Assembly (NCBI GenBank): GCA_052035235.1
Contig: JBPOHT010000026.1
Span: forward strand, 76,186-140,185
Direction of reading: 5' to 3'
Source of the DNA: Solimonas_A sp052035235
GTDB taxonomy: Bacteria; Pseudomonadota; Gammaproteobacteria; Nevskiales; Nevskiaceae
Length of the DNA: 64,000 bases
A model generated the notes under the pieces. It ran no database searches, had not been told where the DNA came from, and worked only from the letters and a program-made list of their open reading frames with translations. Positions 53,371 through 60,929 of the stretch are shown piece by piece. Position 1 is the stretch's first letter. Every line of letters begins with the position of its first letter. Both the position numbers and the translations under genes were made by a program.

Positions 53371-54135
53371 ATGGCTGTAGGTCTGTTCGTGATCGGCGAC
53401 GAGATCCTGTCCGGCAAGCGGCAGGACAAGCACTTGGTGAAGGTGATCGCGCTGCTGGCCGAGCGCGGCATCGCGCTGGACTGGGCGCAGTTCCTGGGCG
53501 ACGACCAGGATCGCATCGCCGCCGCCATCGCCGCGGCGGCGGAGCGGGGTGACACCGTGCTGTCCTGCGGCGGTATCGGCGCCACGCCGGACGACTGCAC
53601 CCGCCAGGCCGCGGCGCAGGCCTTCGGCCGGCCGATCACGCGCCACCCGGAGGGCGAGGCCCTGATCCTGGCGCAGTACGGCGACCAGGCCTTGCCCAAT
53701 CGCGTGCTGATGGCGGATTTCCCGGAGGGCGCGGAGCTGATCCCCAACCCGGTGAACCGGGTGGCGGGCTTCTCGGTGGGGAACTGCTACTTCGTCCCCG
53801 GGTTCCCGGAGATGGCCTGGCCGATGCTGGAGTGGGTGCTGGACCAGCGCCTGCGGCACCTGCACCAAGCCGAGCCGCCGGTGGAGTATTCGTTCAACGC
53901 CATCGGTCCGGTGACCGAAGGCGACCTGCTGCCGCTGATGCAGGCCACGCTGGCGCGCTACCCGGCGATCAAGCTGGCCAGCCTGCCGTTCCGGGGCTCG
54001 CCGGAGCGGCCGCGGCAGATCGAGTTCGGCTTCAAGGGGCCGCGGGCGGATGCTGCAGCGGCCTATGCCAGCTTCCTGGAGGGCCTCAAGGCCTGGCCCC
54101 AGGTCCAGGTGGAGCCGCTGCGCGAGCCGGAGTAG
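53371..54135 (+). CDS. MoaB/CinA-like molybdopterin-binding domain protein
   Basis: The 254-residue protein has the MoCF-biosynthesis fold typical of CinA N-terminal domains: VGLFVIGDEILSGKRQDKHL at the start, GDTVLSCGGIGATPDDCTRQ and the C-terminal NCYFVPGFPEMAWPMLEWVL. It lacks the CinA C-terminal amidase domain, so it is a stand-alone version. Its role is uncertain; related enzymes hydrolyse ADP-ribose or NMN. It lies divergent from the DJ-1 gene across 174 bases with no clear promoter. Confidence 0.88.
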   Translation: MAVGLFVIGDEILSGKRQDKHLVKVIALLAERGIALDWAQFLGDDQDRIAAAIAAAAERGDTVLSCGGIGATPDDCTRQAAAQAFGRPITRHPEGEALILAQYGDQALPNRVLMADFPEGAELIPNPVNRVAGFSVGNCYFVPGFPEMAWPMLEWVLDQRLRHLHQAEPPVEYSFNAIGPVTEGDLLPLMQATLARYPAIKLASLPFRGSPERPRQIEFGFKGPRADAAAAYASFLEGLKAWPQVQVEPLREPE

Positions 54136-54145
54136 TGCCCTGGCT

Positions 54146-55006
54146 TCAGCCGCCCTTCATGGGGCGTTTCCAGCCCACCATCACGCAGGTGGCCACCACC
54201 AGCAGGATGCCGAAGGCCGACCAGCCGTCCAGGTTCTCGTCCCAGATCCACCAGGCCAGCAGGGCGGAGAACACCACCGAGACGTAGGTGAAGGGGCCGA
54301 CCATGGCTGCCGGCGCCCAGGCGTAGGCGCGGGTCAGGTTGAGCTGGCCCACCGTGGCGGTGACGCCGGCACCGACCAGCAGGGCCAGGGTCGGCAGGTC
54401 CGGGGTCTGCCAGGCCCAGAGCAGGGGAATGGCCGAGATCGCGGTCGCCAGGATCATGAAGTACAGCACGATGCGCTGCGCCGGCTCCGTGTCGGAGATG
54501 CGGCGGATGCTGACCATGGCGCAGCCGGCCAGGAATCCGGAGGCGGCGCCCACCACCCCTGCCAGCCAGTCGATCTGGGTGCTGCCGGGTTTGACGATGA
54601 AGGCGAGGCCCACCAGGCCCAGCAGGGCGGCCGGGAACACCACCGCCGGTGGGCGTTCACCGATCCAGACCCAGGCGATGAAGGGCACCCAGAGCGGGGT
54701 GGAGTAGGTCAGCAGCATGGCCTCGGCCAGGGGCAGGCGGGCGATGGCGTAGAAGAAGGCATACATGGCCAGCACGCCGAAGCTGGCTCGCCAGAGGTGC
54801 CCGCCGACCCGGCTGCTGCGCAGGCTGTCGGCACCCTGGCGCAGGACCCAGGGCATCAGCACCAGCAGGCTGACCAGGCAGCGGAAGAACACCACGATCT
54901 CGTTGGGGGCGGTGGCACTGGCGGCCTTGACGCAGACCCCGGTCAGCGAAAAGGCGGCCGCCGCGTAGACGGCATGGGCGGCGCCGCGCTTGAGATCGTT
55001 CTGCAT
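54146..55006 (-). CDS. EamA/DMT-family transporter
   Basis: The 286-residue protein has ten predicted membrane helices in two EamA repeats, for example GAAHAVYAAAAFSLTGVCVK and AMVGPFTYVSVVFSALLAWW. The TYSTPLWVPFIAWVWIGERP segment in the first repeat is typical of drug/metabolite exporters of the RhaT/EamA group. The substrate is unknown. The ATG at 55006 gives MQNDLKRGAAHAVYAAAA. It is divergent from the receiver gene and nearly touches the gene on its 3' side (10 bases). Confidence 0.87.
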   Translation of the reverse strand: MQNDLKRGAAHAVYAAAAFSLTGVCVKAASATAPNEIVVFFRCLVSLLVLMPWVLRQGADSLRSSRVGGHLWRASFGVLAMYAFFYAIARLPLAEAMLLTYSTPLWVPFIAWVWIGERPPAVVFPAALLGLVGLAFIVKPGSTQIDWLAGVVGAASGFLAGCAMVSIRRISDTEPAQRIVLYFMILATAISAIPLLWAWQTPDLPTLALLVGAGVTATVGQLNLTRAYAWAPAAMVGPFTYVSVVFSALLAWWIWDENLDGWSAFGILLVVATCVMVGWKRPMKGG

Positions 55007-55121
55007 GATGGACGGAATAGGGGGAGCGATGGGCGGGCGGGACACGGTATAAACAATCCAAGGAAAGTCCCCATTTCCACTGCTAAATTTTACCGCAACG
55101 TATGGAGTGCCGAGGATGGCC

Positions 55122-55598
55122 ATGATGGACAGCGAGGGAACGCCGGTATCCGCGACCGCGGATGGCCGTGAATACGTGCTGATGCTGGTCGAGGACAGCC
55201 CGGCGGACGTCCGGCTGGCCCAGGAGGTTTTCCGCGATGCCGGCTTCCGTCACCGCCTGCATGTTGCACGGGACGGCGAGCAGGCCCTGCGCATGCTGCG
55301 CCGGGAGGGCGAGCATGCCCGCCTGCCGTTGCCGGACCTGGTGCTGCTGGACCTGAACCTGCCGCGCCGCGACGGCCGCGAGGTGCTGCGCGAGGTCAAG
55401 GGTGACCCGAAACTGCGCCACATCCCGGTGCTGATCCTGAGCACCTCCAAGGCCGAGCGGGACGTGGTGGAGTGCTACCAGTCCCACGCCAACGCCTACC
55501 TGGTGAAGCCGGTGGACCTTGAGGAATTCGAGCGCCTGGCCAGCATGATCCGCGATTGCTGGCTGGGCATGATCCAGTTGCCGCCCCGGATGGATTGA
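55122..55598 (+). CDS. Single-domain response regulator, Rcp1-like
   Basis: The 158-residue protein is a lone receiver domain. Phospho-acceptor Asp77 is in LVLLDLNLP, the acidic pair is in MLVEDSPADVRL, and Lys129 is in NAYLVKPVD. The loop after the SKAERDVVECYQSHAN stretch matches receivers that pair with phytochrome-type kinases (Rcp1 type). ATG at 55122 has GAGG at 55112-55115; GTG 55107 and ATG 55116 are alternatives. It leads a three-gene set; two bases separate it from the next gene. Confidence 0.9.
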   Translation: MMDSEGTPVSATADGREYVLMLVEDSPADVRLAQEVFRDAGFRHRLHVARDGEQALRMLRREGEHARLPLPDLVLLDLNLPRRDGREVLREVKGDPKLRHIPVLILSTSKAERDVVECYQSHANAYLVKPVDLEEFERLASMIRDCWLGMIQLPPRMD

Positions 55599-55600
55599 GC

Positions 55601-57376
55601 GTGTCCGCAGCCCCGCAACCAACCGCCATTGCCCCGTTCTCGATCCTCGCGGTCGAGGATTCGCCAGCGGACGCGCGCCTGCTGAAGGAATCGCTGCGCG
55701 AAGCGATCGACCGTGGCGAGCTGGTGCTCAAGACCGTTCGCAGCATCGGCGACGCCGAGGAGGAGCTGCGCCGCAACCCGCATGACTGCGCCCTGCTGGA
55801 CCTGGGCCTGCCGGACGGGCAGGGCCTGGCCAACGTCGAGCGCCTGCGCAGCCTGGCGCCGCAGCTGGCCGTGATCGTGCTCACCGGCCTGGACTGCGAG
55901 AGCTCGGCGATCCGGGCGCTGCAGTTGGGCGCGCAGGAATATGTGGTCAAGGGCCAGTACGAGGGCGAGCGCCTGCTCAAGGTGGTGCGCCACGCCCTGG
56001 AGCGCAGCCGGCAGGTGCGCGAGCTGGAAGAGCGCAGCGCGCGCCAGTTCGAGCAGGCCAGCCACGACCCGGTCACCGGGCTGATCAACCGCAAGCTGTT
56101 CGAGGAGCGCGCACGCCAGCACCTGGCCACGGCCCAGGCCCGGCGCTTCGCCATCTGCTTCCTGGACCTGGATCGCTTCAAGGCAGTCAACGACCGCCAC
56201 GGTCATGCGGTGGGCGATGCCCTGTTGCTGCGCATCGCGCAGATCCTGCGGGAGTCGGTGCGCGACACCGACACCCTGGCGCGCATCGGCGGCGACGAAT
56301 TCGCGATCCTGCTGTCCTCCATCGGTGAGCTGGCGCGTGCCCGCGAAGTGGCGGAACGCATCGTCGAGCGCATCCGGTCCATCGAGAGCATCGAGGGGCG
56401 GGCAGTCTCGGTGGGCTGTAGCGTCGGCATTGCGCTCTATCCGGAGCACGGCGAGACGCTGGAAGAACTGCTGCACCACTCCGACGCCGCCATGTACCGC
56501 GCCAAGGGCAGCGGCGGCGGCGTGCTGTCGTTGCCCGACGAGTTCGGCGCCGCGGACGCCGAGCTGGCGGGGCAGTTCGGTGCCGATGCCGCCAAGGCCG
56601 TGGCCGAGGGTGGTTTCGAAATCCACTTCCAGCCCTGGCTGCACTACGGCACGGGCGACGTGGCCGGCATCGAGGCGCTGCTGCGCTGGCGCCGTCCGGA
56701 AGGCCTGCTGCTGCCGGCGGAATTCCTGCCCATGCTGGAGCGGGGCGGTCGCATGCCCGAGCTCGGCCTGGAGTTGGCGCGCATGGCGGCGCGCGACTGG
56801 CGTGGCTGGCGTGACGCCGGGCTGGCGCCGGGCCTGCTGGCCCTGAATCTCTCGGGTGCCGAGCTGCAGGCGCCGCAGCAGGCGGAGCGCCTGGTGGCGG
56901 TGCTGGCGGAGGAGGGCATCCCCACGGACCAGGTGCAGCTGGAGGTGGACGCCGCCGTCATGGGGACCTCCGACGGTCGCCTGGCGGTGCCGGCGGAGCG
57001 CTTCCGCGAGGCTGGCTTTGCGATCGTGCTGGAGGGCTTCCTGCCGGGTAACGGCGACCTGCACGCCCTGGCCTCGCCGGCCGTGGCCGGCGTCAAGCTG
57101 GACCGCCGGCTGCTGCGCGCCGCCGCTCGCGAGGGCACTAACAGCACGTCGCACCGTTTCCTGCTGGGCCTGCTGGCGGCGGCTTCGGCCTTGCAACTGC
57201 AGGTGTTCCTCACCGGCATCGAGTCCGGCGAGGAGCTGGAGGGCTTTGCGGGCCTGGATTTCCGCTATGTGCAGGGCTTCTGGCCCTGTCCGCCGCTGGC
57301 CAGCCAGGCGCTGGCCGACTACCTTCGCGGGGGTGCCGGTCACCGCCGGCCCGCTGCCGAGACCTCTGTCGTATGA
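55601..57376 (+). CDS. Receiver-GGDEF-EAL cyclic-di-GMP protein
   Basis: The 591-residue protein has a receiver domain (phospho-acceptor Asp67 in CALLDLGLPDGQ; Lys117 in EYVVKG), a GGDEF domain with the active motif RIGGDEFAIL (GGDEF at 230-234) and an inhibitory site RDTD (221-224) five residues before it. An EAL domain follows. It keeps EALLRW and KLDRR but lacks the DDFG metal motif (IVLEGF instead), so it is likely a phospho-controlled diguanylate cyclase with a non-catalytic EAL. GTG start at 55601. Its stop overlaps the kinase start. Confidence 0.88.
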   Translation: MSAAPQPTAIAPFSILAVEDSPADARLLKESLREAIDRGELVLKTVRSIGDAEEELRRNPHDCALLDLGLPDGQGLANVERLRSLAPQLAVIVLTGLDCESSAIRALQLGAQEYVVKGQYEGERLLKVVRHALERSRQVRELEERSARQFEQASHDPVTGLINRKLFEERARQHLATAQARRFAICFLDLDRFKAVNDRHGHAVGDALLLRIAQILRESVRDTDTLARIGGDEFAILLSSIGELARAREVAERIVERIRSIESIEGRAVSVGCSVGIALYPEHGETLEELLHHSDAAMYRAKGSGGGVLSLPDEFGAADAELAGQFGADAAKAVAEGGFEIHFQPWLHYGTGDVAGIEALLRWRRPEGLLLPAEFLPMLERGGRMPELGLELARMAARDWRGWRDAGLAPGLLALNLSGAELQAPQQAERLVAVLAEEGIPTDQVQLEVDAAVMGTSDGRLAVPAERFREAGFAIVLEGFLPGNGDLHALASPAVAGVKLDRRLLRAAAREGTNSTSHRFLLGLLAAASALQLQVFLTGIESGEELEGFAGLDFRYVQGFWPCPPLASQALADYLRGGAGHRRPAAETSVV

Positions 57377-58563
57377 ACGTTCTGCTGAACTGGCTGGACC
57401 CTACGCCGCTGATGCCGCATGCGTTCTGCTTCGTCGGGCGCCAGGACCTGATCCTGCTGCATGTTCTCGGCGATCTCACCATCGCCCTGGCGTATTTCAT
57501 GATCCCGGTGACCATGATGTACTTCCTGCGGCGCTACAGGAACCGCATCAGCTTCAACTGGGCGATCGCACTGTTCGCGGCGTTCATCACGCTCTGCGGC
57601 ATCACCCACGTCTTCGGCATCATCACGATCTGGCATCCGGTCTATTACCTGGAAGGCTGGATCAAGGCCCTGACCGCGCTGGTGTCGCTGGCGACCGCGC
57701 TGGCGATCATCCCGCTGGTGCCCAAGCTGCTGGCCATGCGCTCGCCGCAGGAGTTGCAGGAGGCCAACAACCGGCTGCAGGAAGAAATCCTGCTGCGCGA
57801 GTCGGCCGAGCGGAACCTGCGCAAGTCCCTGACGGAACAGAAGCGCGCCGCGGCGGAGCTGGAGCAGTTCGCCTACATCACCTCGCACGACCTGCAGGCG
57901 CCGCTGCGCAACATCTCCGGCTTCTCGCGCCTGCTGGCGCAGCGCTACAAGAGCAAGCTCGACGGCGATGCCTTGGAGTTCCTCGAGTTCATCGAGCAGG
58001 GCACGCGGCAGATGCAGACCCTGATCAACGACCTGCTGGCGCTGTCGCGCGTGGGTCGCACCGATTCGCCATTCGAGAAGAAGCCCCTGGGCGGCACGCT
58101 GGACAAGGCGCGCAAGGCGCTGGAAAGCGAGTTCGAGCGCTCCGGCGCCACGCTGCTGGCGGATAACTTGCCCGAGATCACCGCCGACCATAGCCTGTTG
58201 CAGCAGCTGTTCCAGAACCTGGTCGGCAATGCCATCAAGTTCCAGCCCCAGGGCGGCAAGCCGGTGATCGAGGTCTACTGCGACCGCCGCAAGGACGACT
58301 GGCACATCACCGTGATCGACAACGGCATCGGCATCCCGGCCGACCAGCTGGAGAACATCTTCGCGGTGTTCCGCCGCCTGCACGGTCCGGACGAGTACGA
58401 AGGCACCGGCATCGGCCTGGCCATCTGCCGCAAGATCGTGGCCTATCACGGCGGCCAGATCTGGGCGGAAAGCCGCTCCAAGGGCGCGGAATTCCATATC
58501 CAGATCCCGGCGCAGCCGGCGGCCCTGCGCAGTCCCAAGATCACGCCGCCGGACGTCGCCTGA
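57373..58563 (+). CDS. Histidine kinase with ethylene-receptor-like membrane domain
   Basis: The 396-residue kinase starts with three membrane helices matching the plant/cyanobacterial ethylene-receptor sensor domain: GDLTIALAYFMIPVTMMYF (Asp34, Tyr41), FAAFITLCGITHVFGIITIW with Cys75 and His79 at the copper positions, and WIKALTALVSLATAL (Lys98). A coiled coil (QEANNRLQEEILLRESAERN) leads to the HisKA domain with His172 in YITSHDLQAPLRN, then the ATPase domain with NLVGNAIKF, IDNGIGIPADQ and GTGIGLAICRKIV. There is no GAF domain, unlike ETR1. Ligand binding is inferred. Confidence 0.87.
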   Translation: MNVLLNWLDPTPLMPHAFCFVGRQDLILLHVLGDLTIALAYFMIPVTMMYFLRRYRNRISFNWAIALFAAFITLCGITHVFGIITIWHPVYYLEGWIKALTALVSLATALAIIPLVPKLLAMRSPQELQEANNRLQEEILLRESAERNLRKSLTEQKRAAAELEQFAYITSHDLQAPLRNISGFSRLLAQRYKSKLDGDALEFLEFIEQGTRQMQTLINDLLALSRVGRTDSPFEKKPLGGTLDKARKALESEFERSGATLLADNLPEITADHSLLQQLFQNLVGNAIKFQPQGGKPVIEVYCDRRKDDWHITVIDNGIGIPADQLENIFAVFRRLHGPDEYEGTGIGLAICRKIVAYHGGQIWAESRSKGAEFHIQIPAQPAALRSPKITPPDVA

Positions 58564-58576
58564 ACGCTGGAGGGCC

Positions 58577-58604
58577 TTGAAAAGCCCCCGCCGGACCCTA
58601 TAGC
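58577..58604 (+). promoter_or_regulatory. Candidate promoter before the FmdB-type gene
   Basis: TTGAAA (58577-58582) and TATAGC (58599-58604) are 16 bases apart, downstream of the kinase stop. Transcription would start near 58611, about 37 bases before the ATG at 58648. Confidence 0.5.
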
Positions 58605-58647
58605 CTCCGCGCCCGTCGCCGTTTTTCATCGTTTCATCGAGGTTGCC

Positions 58648-58974
58648 ATGCCGATTTACGAGTACGTTTGCCGCGATTGCGGAGCCGAGAGCGAGATCAT
58701 GCAGCGCATCTCCGAGGCGCCAGCCACCGATTGCCCTGCCTGCGGCAAGCCCGGCCTGACCAAGGTGGTGTCCGCGGCCGGTTTTCGTCTCAGTGGCGGC
58801 GGCTGGTACGAGACCGACTTCAAGTCCGGCGGCAAGAAGAACCTGACGGCCGACGGCTCGGCCGGCTCCAAGACCGAGTCCAAGACCGACTCCAAGGCGG
58901 ATTCGGGCGCTGCCAGCACTCCGGCGGGTGGCGACAAGCCGGCCGGCACGGCCAAGGCGGATACGGCGGCCTGA
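58648..58974 (+). CDS. FmdB-family zinc-ribbon protein
   Basis: The 108-residue protein begins MPIYEYVCRDCGAESEIMQR and continues with CPACGKPG: two CxxC pairs form the FmdB-type zinc ribbon. The C-terminal half is a low-complexity Ser/Lys/Asp/Ala tail (KTESKTDSKADSGAAST). The family is linked to regulation in name but its function is not known. It almost always precedes aspS in proteobacteria, as here. Confidence 0.9.
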   Translation: MPIYEYVCRDCGAESEIMQRISEAPATDCPACGKPGLTKVVSAAGFRLSGGGWYETDFKSGGKKNLTADGSAGSKTESKTDSKADSGAASTPAGGDKPAGTAKADTAA

Positions 58975-58993
58975 GTAGCGGCAGCGATGCACC

Positions 58994-59018
58994 GAAACGG
59001 CGCCTGTGGCGCCGTTTC
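58994..59018 (+). terminator. Perfect 11-bp hairpin between the FmdB-type gene and aspS
   Basis: GAAACGGCGCC (58994-59004) pairs with GGCGCCGTTTC (59008-59018) with a TGT loop. A weak T-rich tail (GCGTTTCC) follows. It may partly end the FmdB transcript, or set the aspS level. Confidence 0.6.
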
Positions 59019-59104
59019 GCGTTTCCGGGCAGACGGTTACACTACGCGGCCCGTCGTTTCCGGCCGCGATTGTTCGGCCCGGCGTAAACCTCAAAGATTC
59101 CAAC

Positions 59105-60901
59105 ATGATGCGTTCCCACTACTGCGGCCAGGTCACCGAAGAACTGACCGGTCAGACCGTTACTGTTTCCGGCTGGGTGCACCGCCGCCGCGACCATGGT
59201 GGCGTGATCTTCATCGACCTGCGCGATCGCGAAGGCCTGCTGCAGTGCGTGTTCGATCCGGATACCCCGGAGGCCTTCCAGCTGGCCGACAAGCTGCGCT
59301 CGGAATACGTGGTCAAGATCACCGGTCGCGTGCGTCCGCGCCCCACCGGCACCGAGAACGCCGGCCTGACCACCGGCAAGATCGAGCTGCTGGCCAAGGA
59401 AATCGAACTGCTGAACAAGGCGGAAACCCCGCCGTTCCACCCGGACGACGAGACCGCCGGCGAGGACATCCGCCTCAAGTACCGCTATATCGACCTGCGC
59501 CGCACGTCGATGCAGAAGAACCTGCGCCTGCGCCATGACGTGGTGCGTCGCATGCGCAACTACATGGACGCCAGGGGCTTCGTCGATGTCGAGACGCCGA
59601 TCCTGACCAAGGCCACCCCCGAGGGCGCGCGCGACTACCTGGTGCCCAGCCGCACGCACCAGGGGCAGTTCTTTGCGTTGCCGCAGTCGCCGCAGCTGTT
59701 CAAGCAGCTGCTGATGATGTCGGGCCTGGACCGCTACTACCAGATCGCGCGCTGCTTCCGCGACGAGGACCTGCGCGCCGACCGCCAGCCGGAATTCACC
59801 CAGCTCGACGTCGAGACCTCGTTCCTGACGCAGGACGAGATCATGGCCCTGATCGAGGGCCTGGTGAAGGAACTGTTCCAGGAAGTCCTGGGCGTGGACC
59901 TGGGCACGCTGCCGCACATGACCTACGCCGACGCCATGGCGCGCTACGGCTCGGACAAGCCGGACCTGCGCAACCCGCTGGAGCTGGTCGACGTGGCTGA
60001 CCTGGTCAAGGACGTGGACTTCAAGGTCTTCGCCGGCCCGGCCAACGATCCGAAGTGCCGCGTTACCGCGCTGCGCGTGCCGGGCGGCCGCGAGCGCCTG
60101 TCGCGTGGCGAGATCGACAAGTACACCGAATTCGTCAAGATCTACGGCGCCCGGGGCCTGGCCTACATCGTCGTCAACGACAAGGCCAAGGGTCGCGACG
60201 GCCTGCAGTCGCCGATCGTCAAGAACATCCACGATGCGGCCCTGGCCAGCATCCTGGAGCGCACCGGCGCGCAGGACGGCGACGTGCTGTTCTTCGGCGC
60301 CGACAAGCATGGCGTGGTTTCCGACGCGCTCGGCGCGTTGCGCCTGAAGGTCGGCAACGACCTCGGCATTACCGCCCAGGGCTGGAAGGCCCTGTGGGTG
60401 GTGGACTGGCCGATGTTCGAGTGGGACGACCGTGACGGCGGCCGCTGGGTTTCGCCGCATCACCCGTTCACGGCGCCCAAGCAGTTCGACGCGCAGGAAA
60501 TCCGGAACAATCCGGGAACGATCCTGTCCCAGGGCTACGACATCGTGCTGAACGGTATCGAGCTGGGTGGCGGATCGGTGCGTATTCACCGGGCCGACGT
60601 GCAGCAGGCCGTGTTCGACCTGCTGGGTATCGGCGCGGAGGAGCAGCAGGAGAAGTTCGGCTTCCTGCTGGAGGCGTTGTCCTTCGGCGCGCCGCCGCAT
60701 GGCGGCCTGGCGATCGGCGTGGACCGCCTGGTGATGCTGATGGCGGGCGGGCAGAGCATCCGTGAGGTGATCGCCTTCCCCAAGACGCAGACGGCGCATT
60801 GCCCGCTGACCAACGCTCCGAGTTCGGTGGATGCCAAGCAGCTCCGCGAATTGAGCATCCGCAGCACCGTACAGCCCAAGGAGCCGGCGAAGCCGGCCTG
60901 A
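59105..60901 (+). CDS. aspS: Aspartyl-tRNA synthetase
   Basis: AspS charges tRNA-Asp (and tRNA-Asn in species without AsnRS; not decidable here). The 598-residue class II enzyme has the OB-fold anticodon domain (VTVSGWVHRRRDHGGVIFID), motif 2 in FRDEDLRADRQPEFTQLD, the bacterial insertion domain, and motif 3 as GGLAIGVDRLVMLM near the end. The ATG at 59105 or 59108 gives the standard M(M)RSHYCGQV; the longer frame upstream is not supported. Confidence 0.95.
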   Translation: MMRSHYCGQVTEELTGQTVTVSGWVHRRRDHGGVIFIDLRDREGLLQCVFDPDTPEAFQLADKLRSEYVVKITGRVRPRPTGTENAGLTTGKIELLAKEIELLNKAETPPFHPDDETAGEDIRLKYRYIDLRRTSMQKNLRLRHDVVRRMRNYMDARGFVDVETPILTKATPEGARDYLVPSRTHQGQFFALPQSPQLFKQLLMMSGLDRYYQIARCFRDEDLRADRQPEFTQLDVETSFLTQDEIMALIEGLVKELFQEVLGVDLGTLPHMTYADAMARYGSDKPDLRNPLELVDVADLVKDVDFKVFAGPANDPKCRVTALRVPGGRERLSRGEIDKYTEFVKIYGARGLAYIVVNDKAKGRDGLQSPIVKNIHDAALASILERTGAQDGDVLFFGADKHGVVSDALGALRLKVGNDLGITAQGWKALWVVDWPMFEWDDRDGGRWVSPHHPFTAPKQFDAQEIRNNPGTILSQGYDIVLNGIELGGGSVRIHRADVQQAVFDLLGIGAEEQQEKFGFLLEALSFGAPPHGGLAIGVDRLVMLMAGGQSIREVIAFPKTQTAHCPLTNAPSSVDAKQLRELSIRSTVQPKEPAKPA

Positions 60902-60929
60902 AGCGCATCAAATCTGAGGAATGCTGAAG

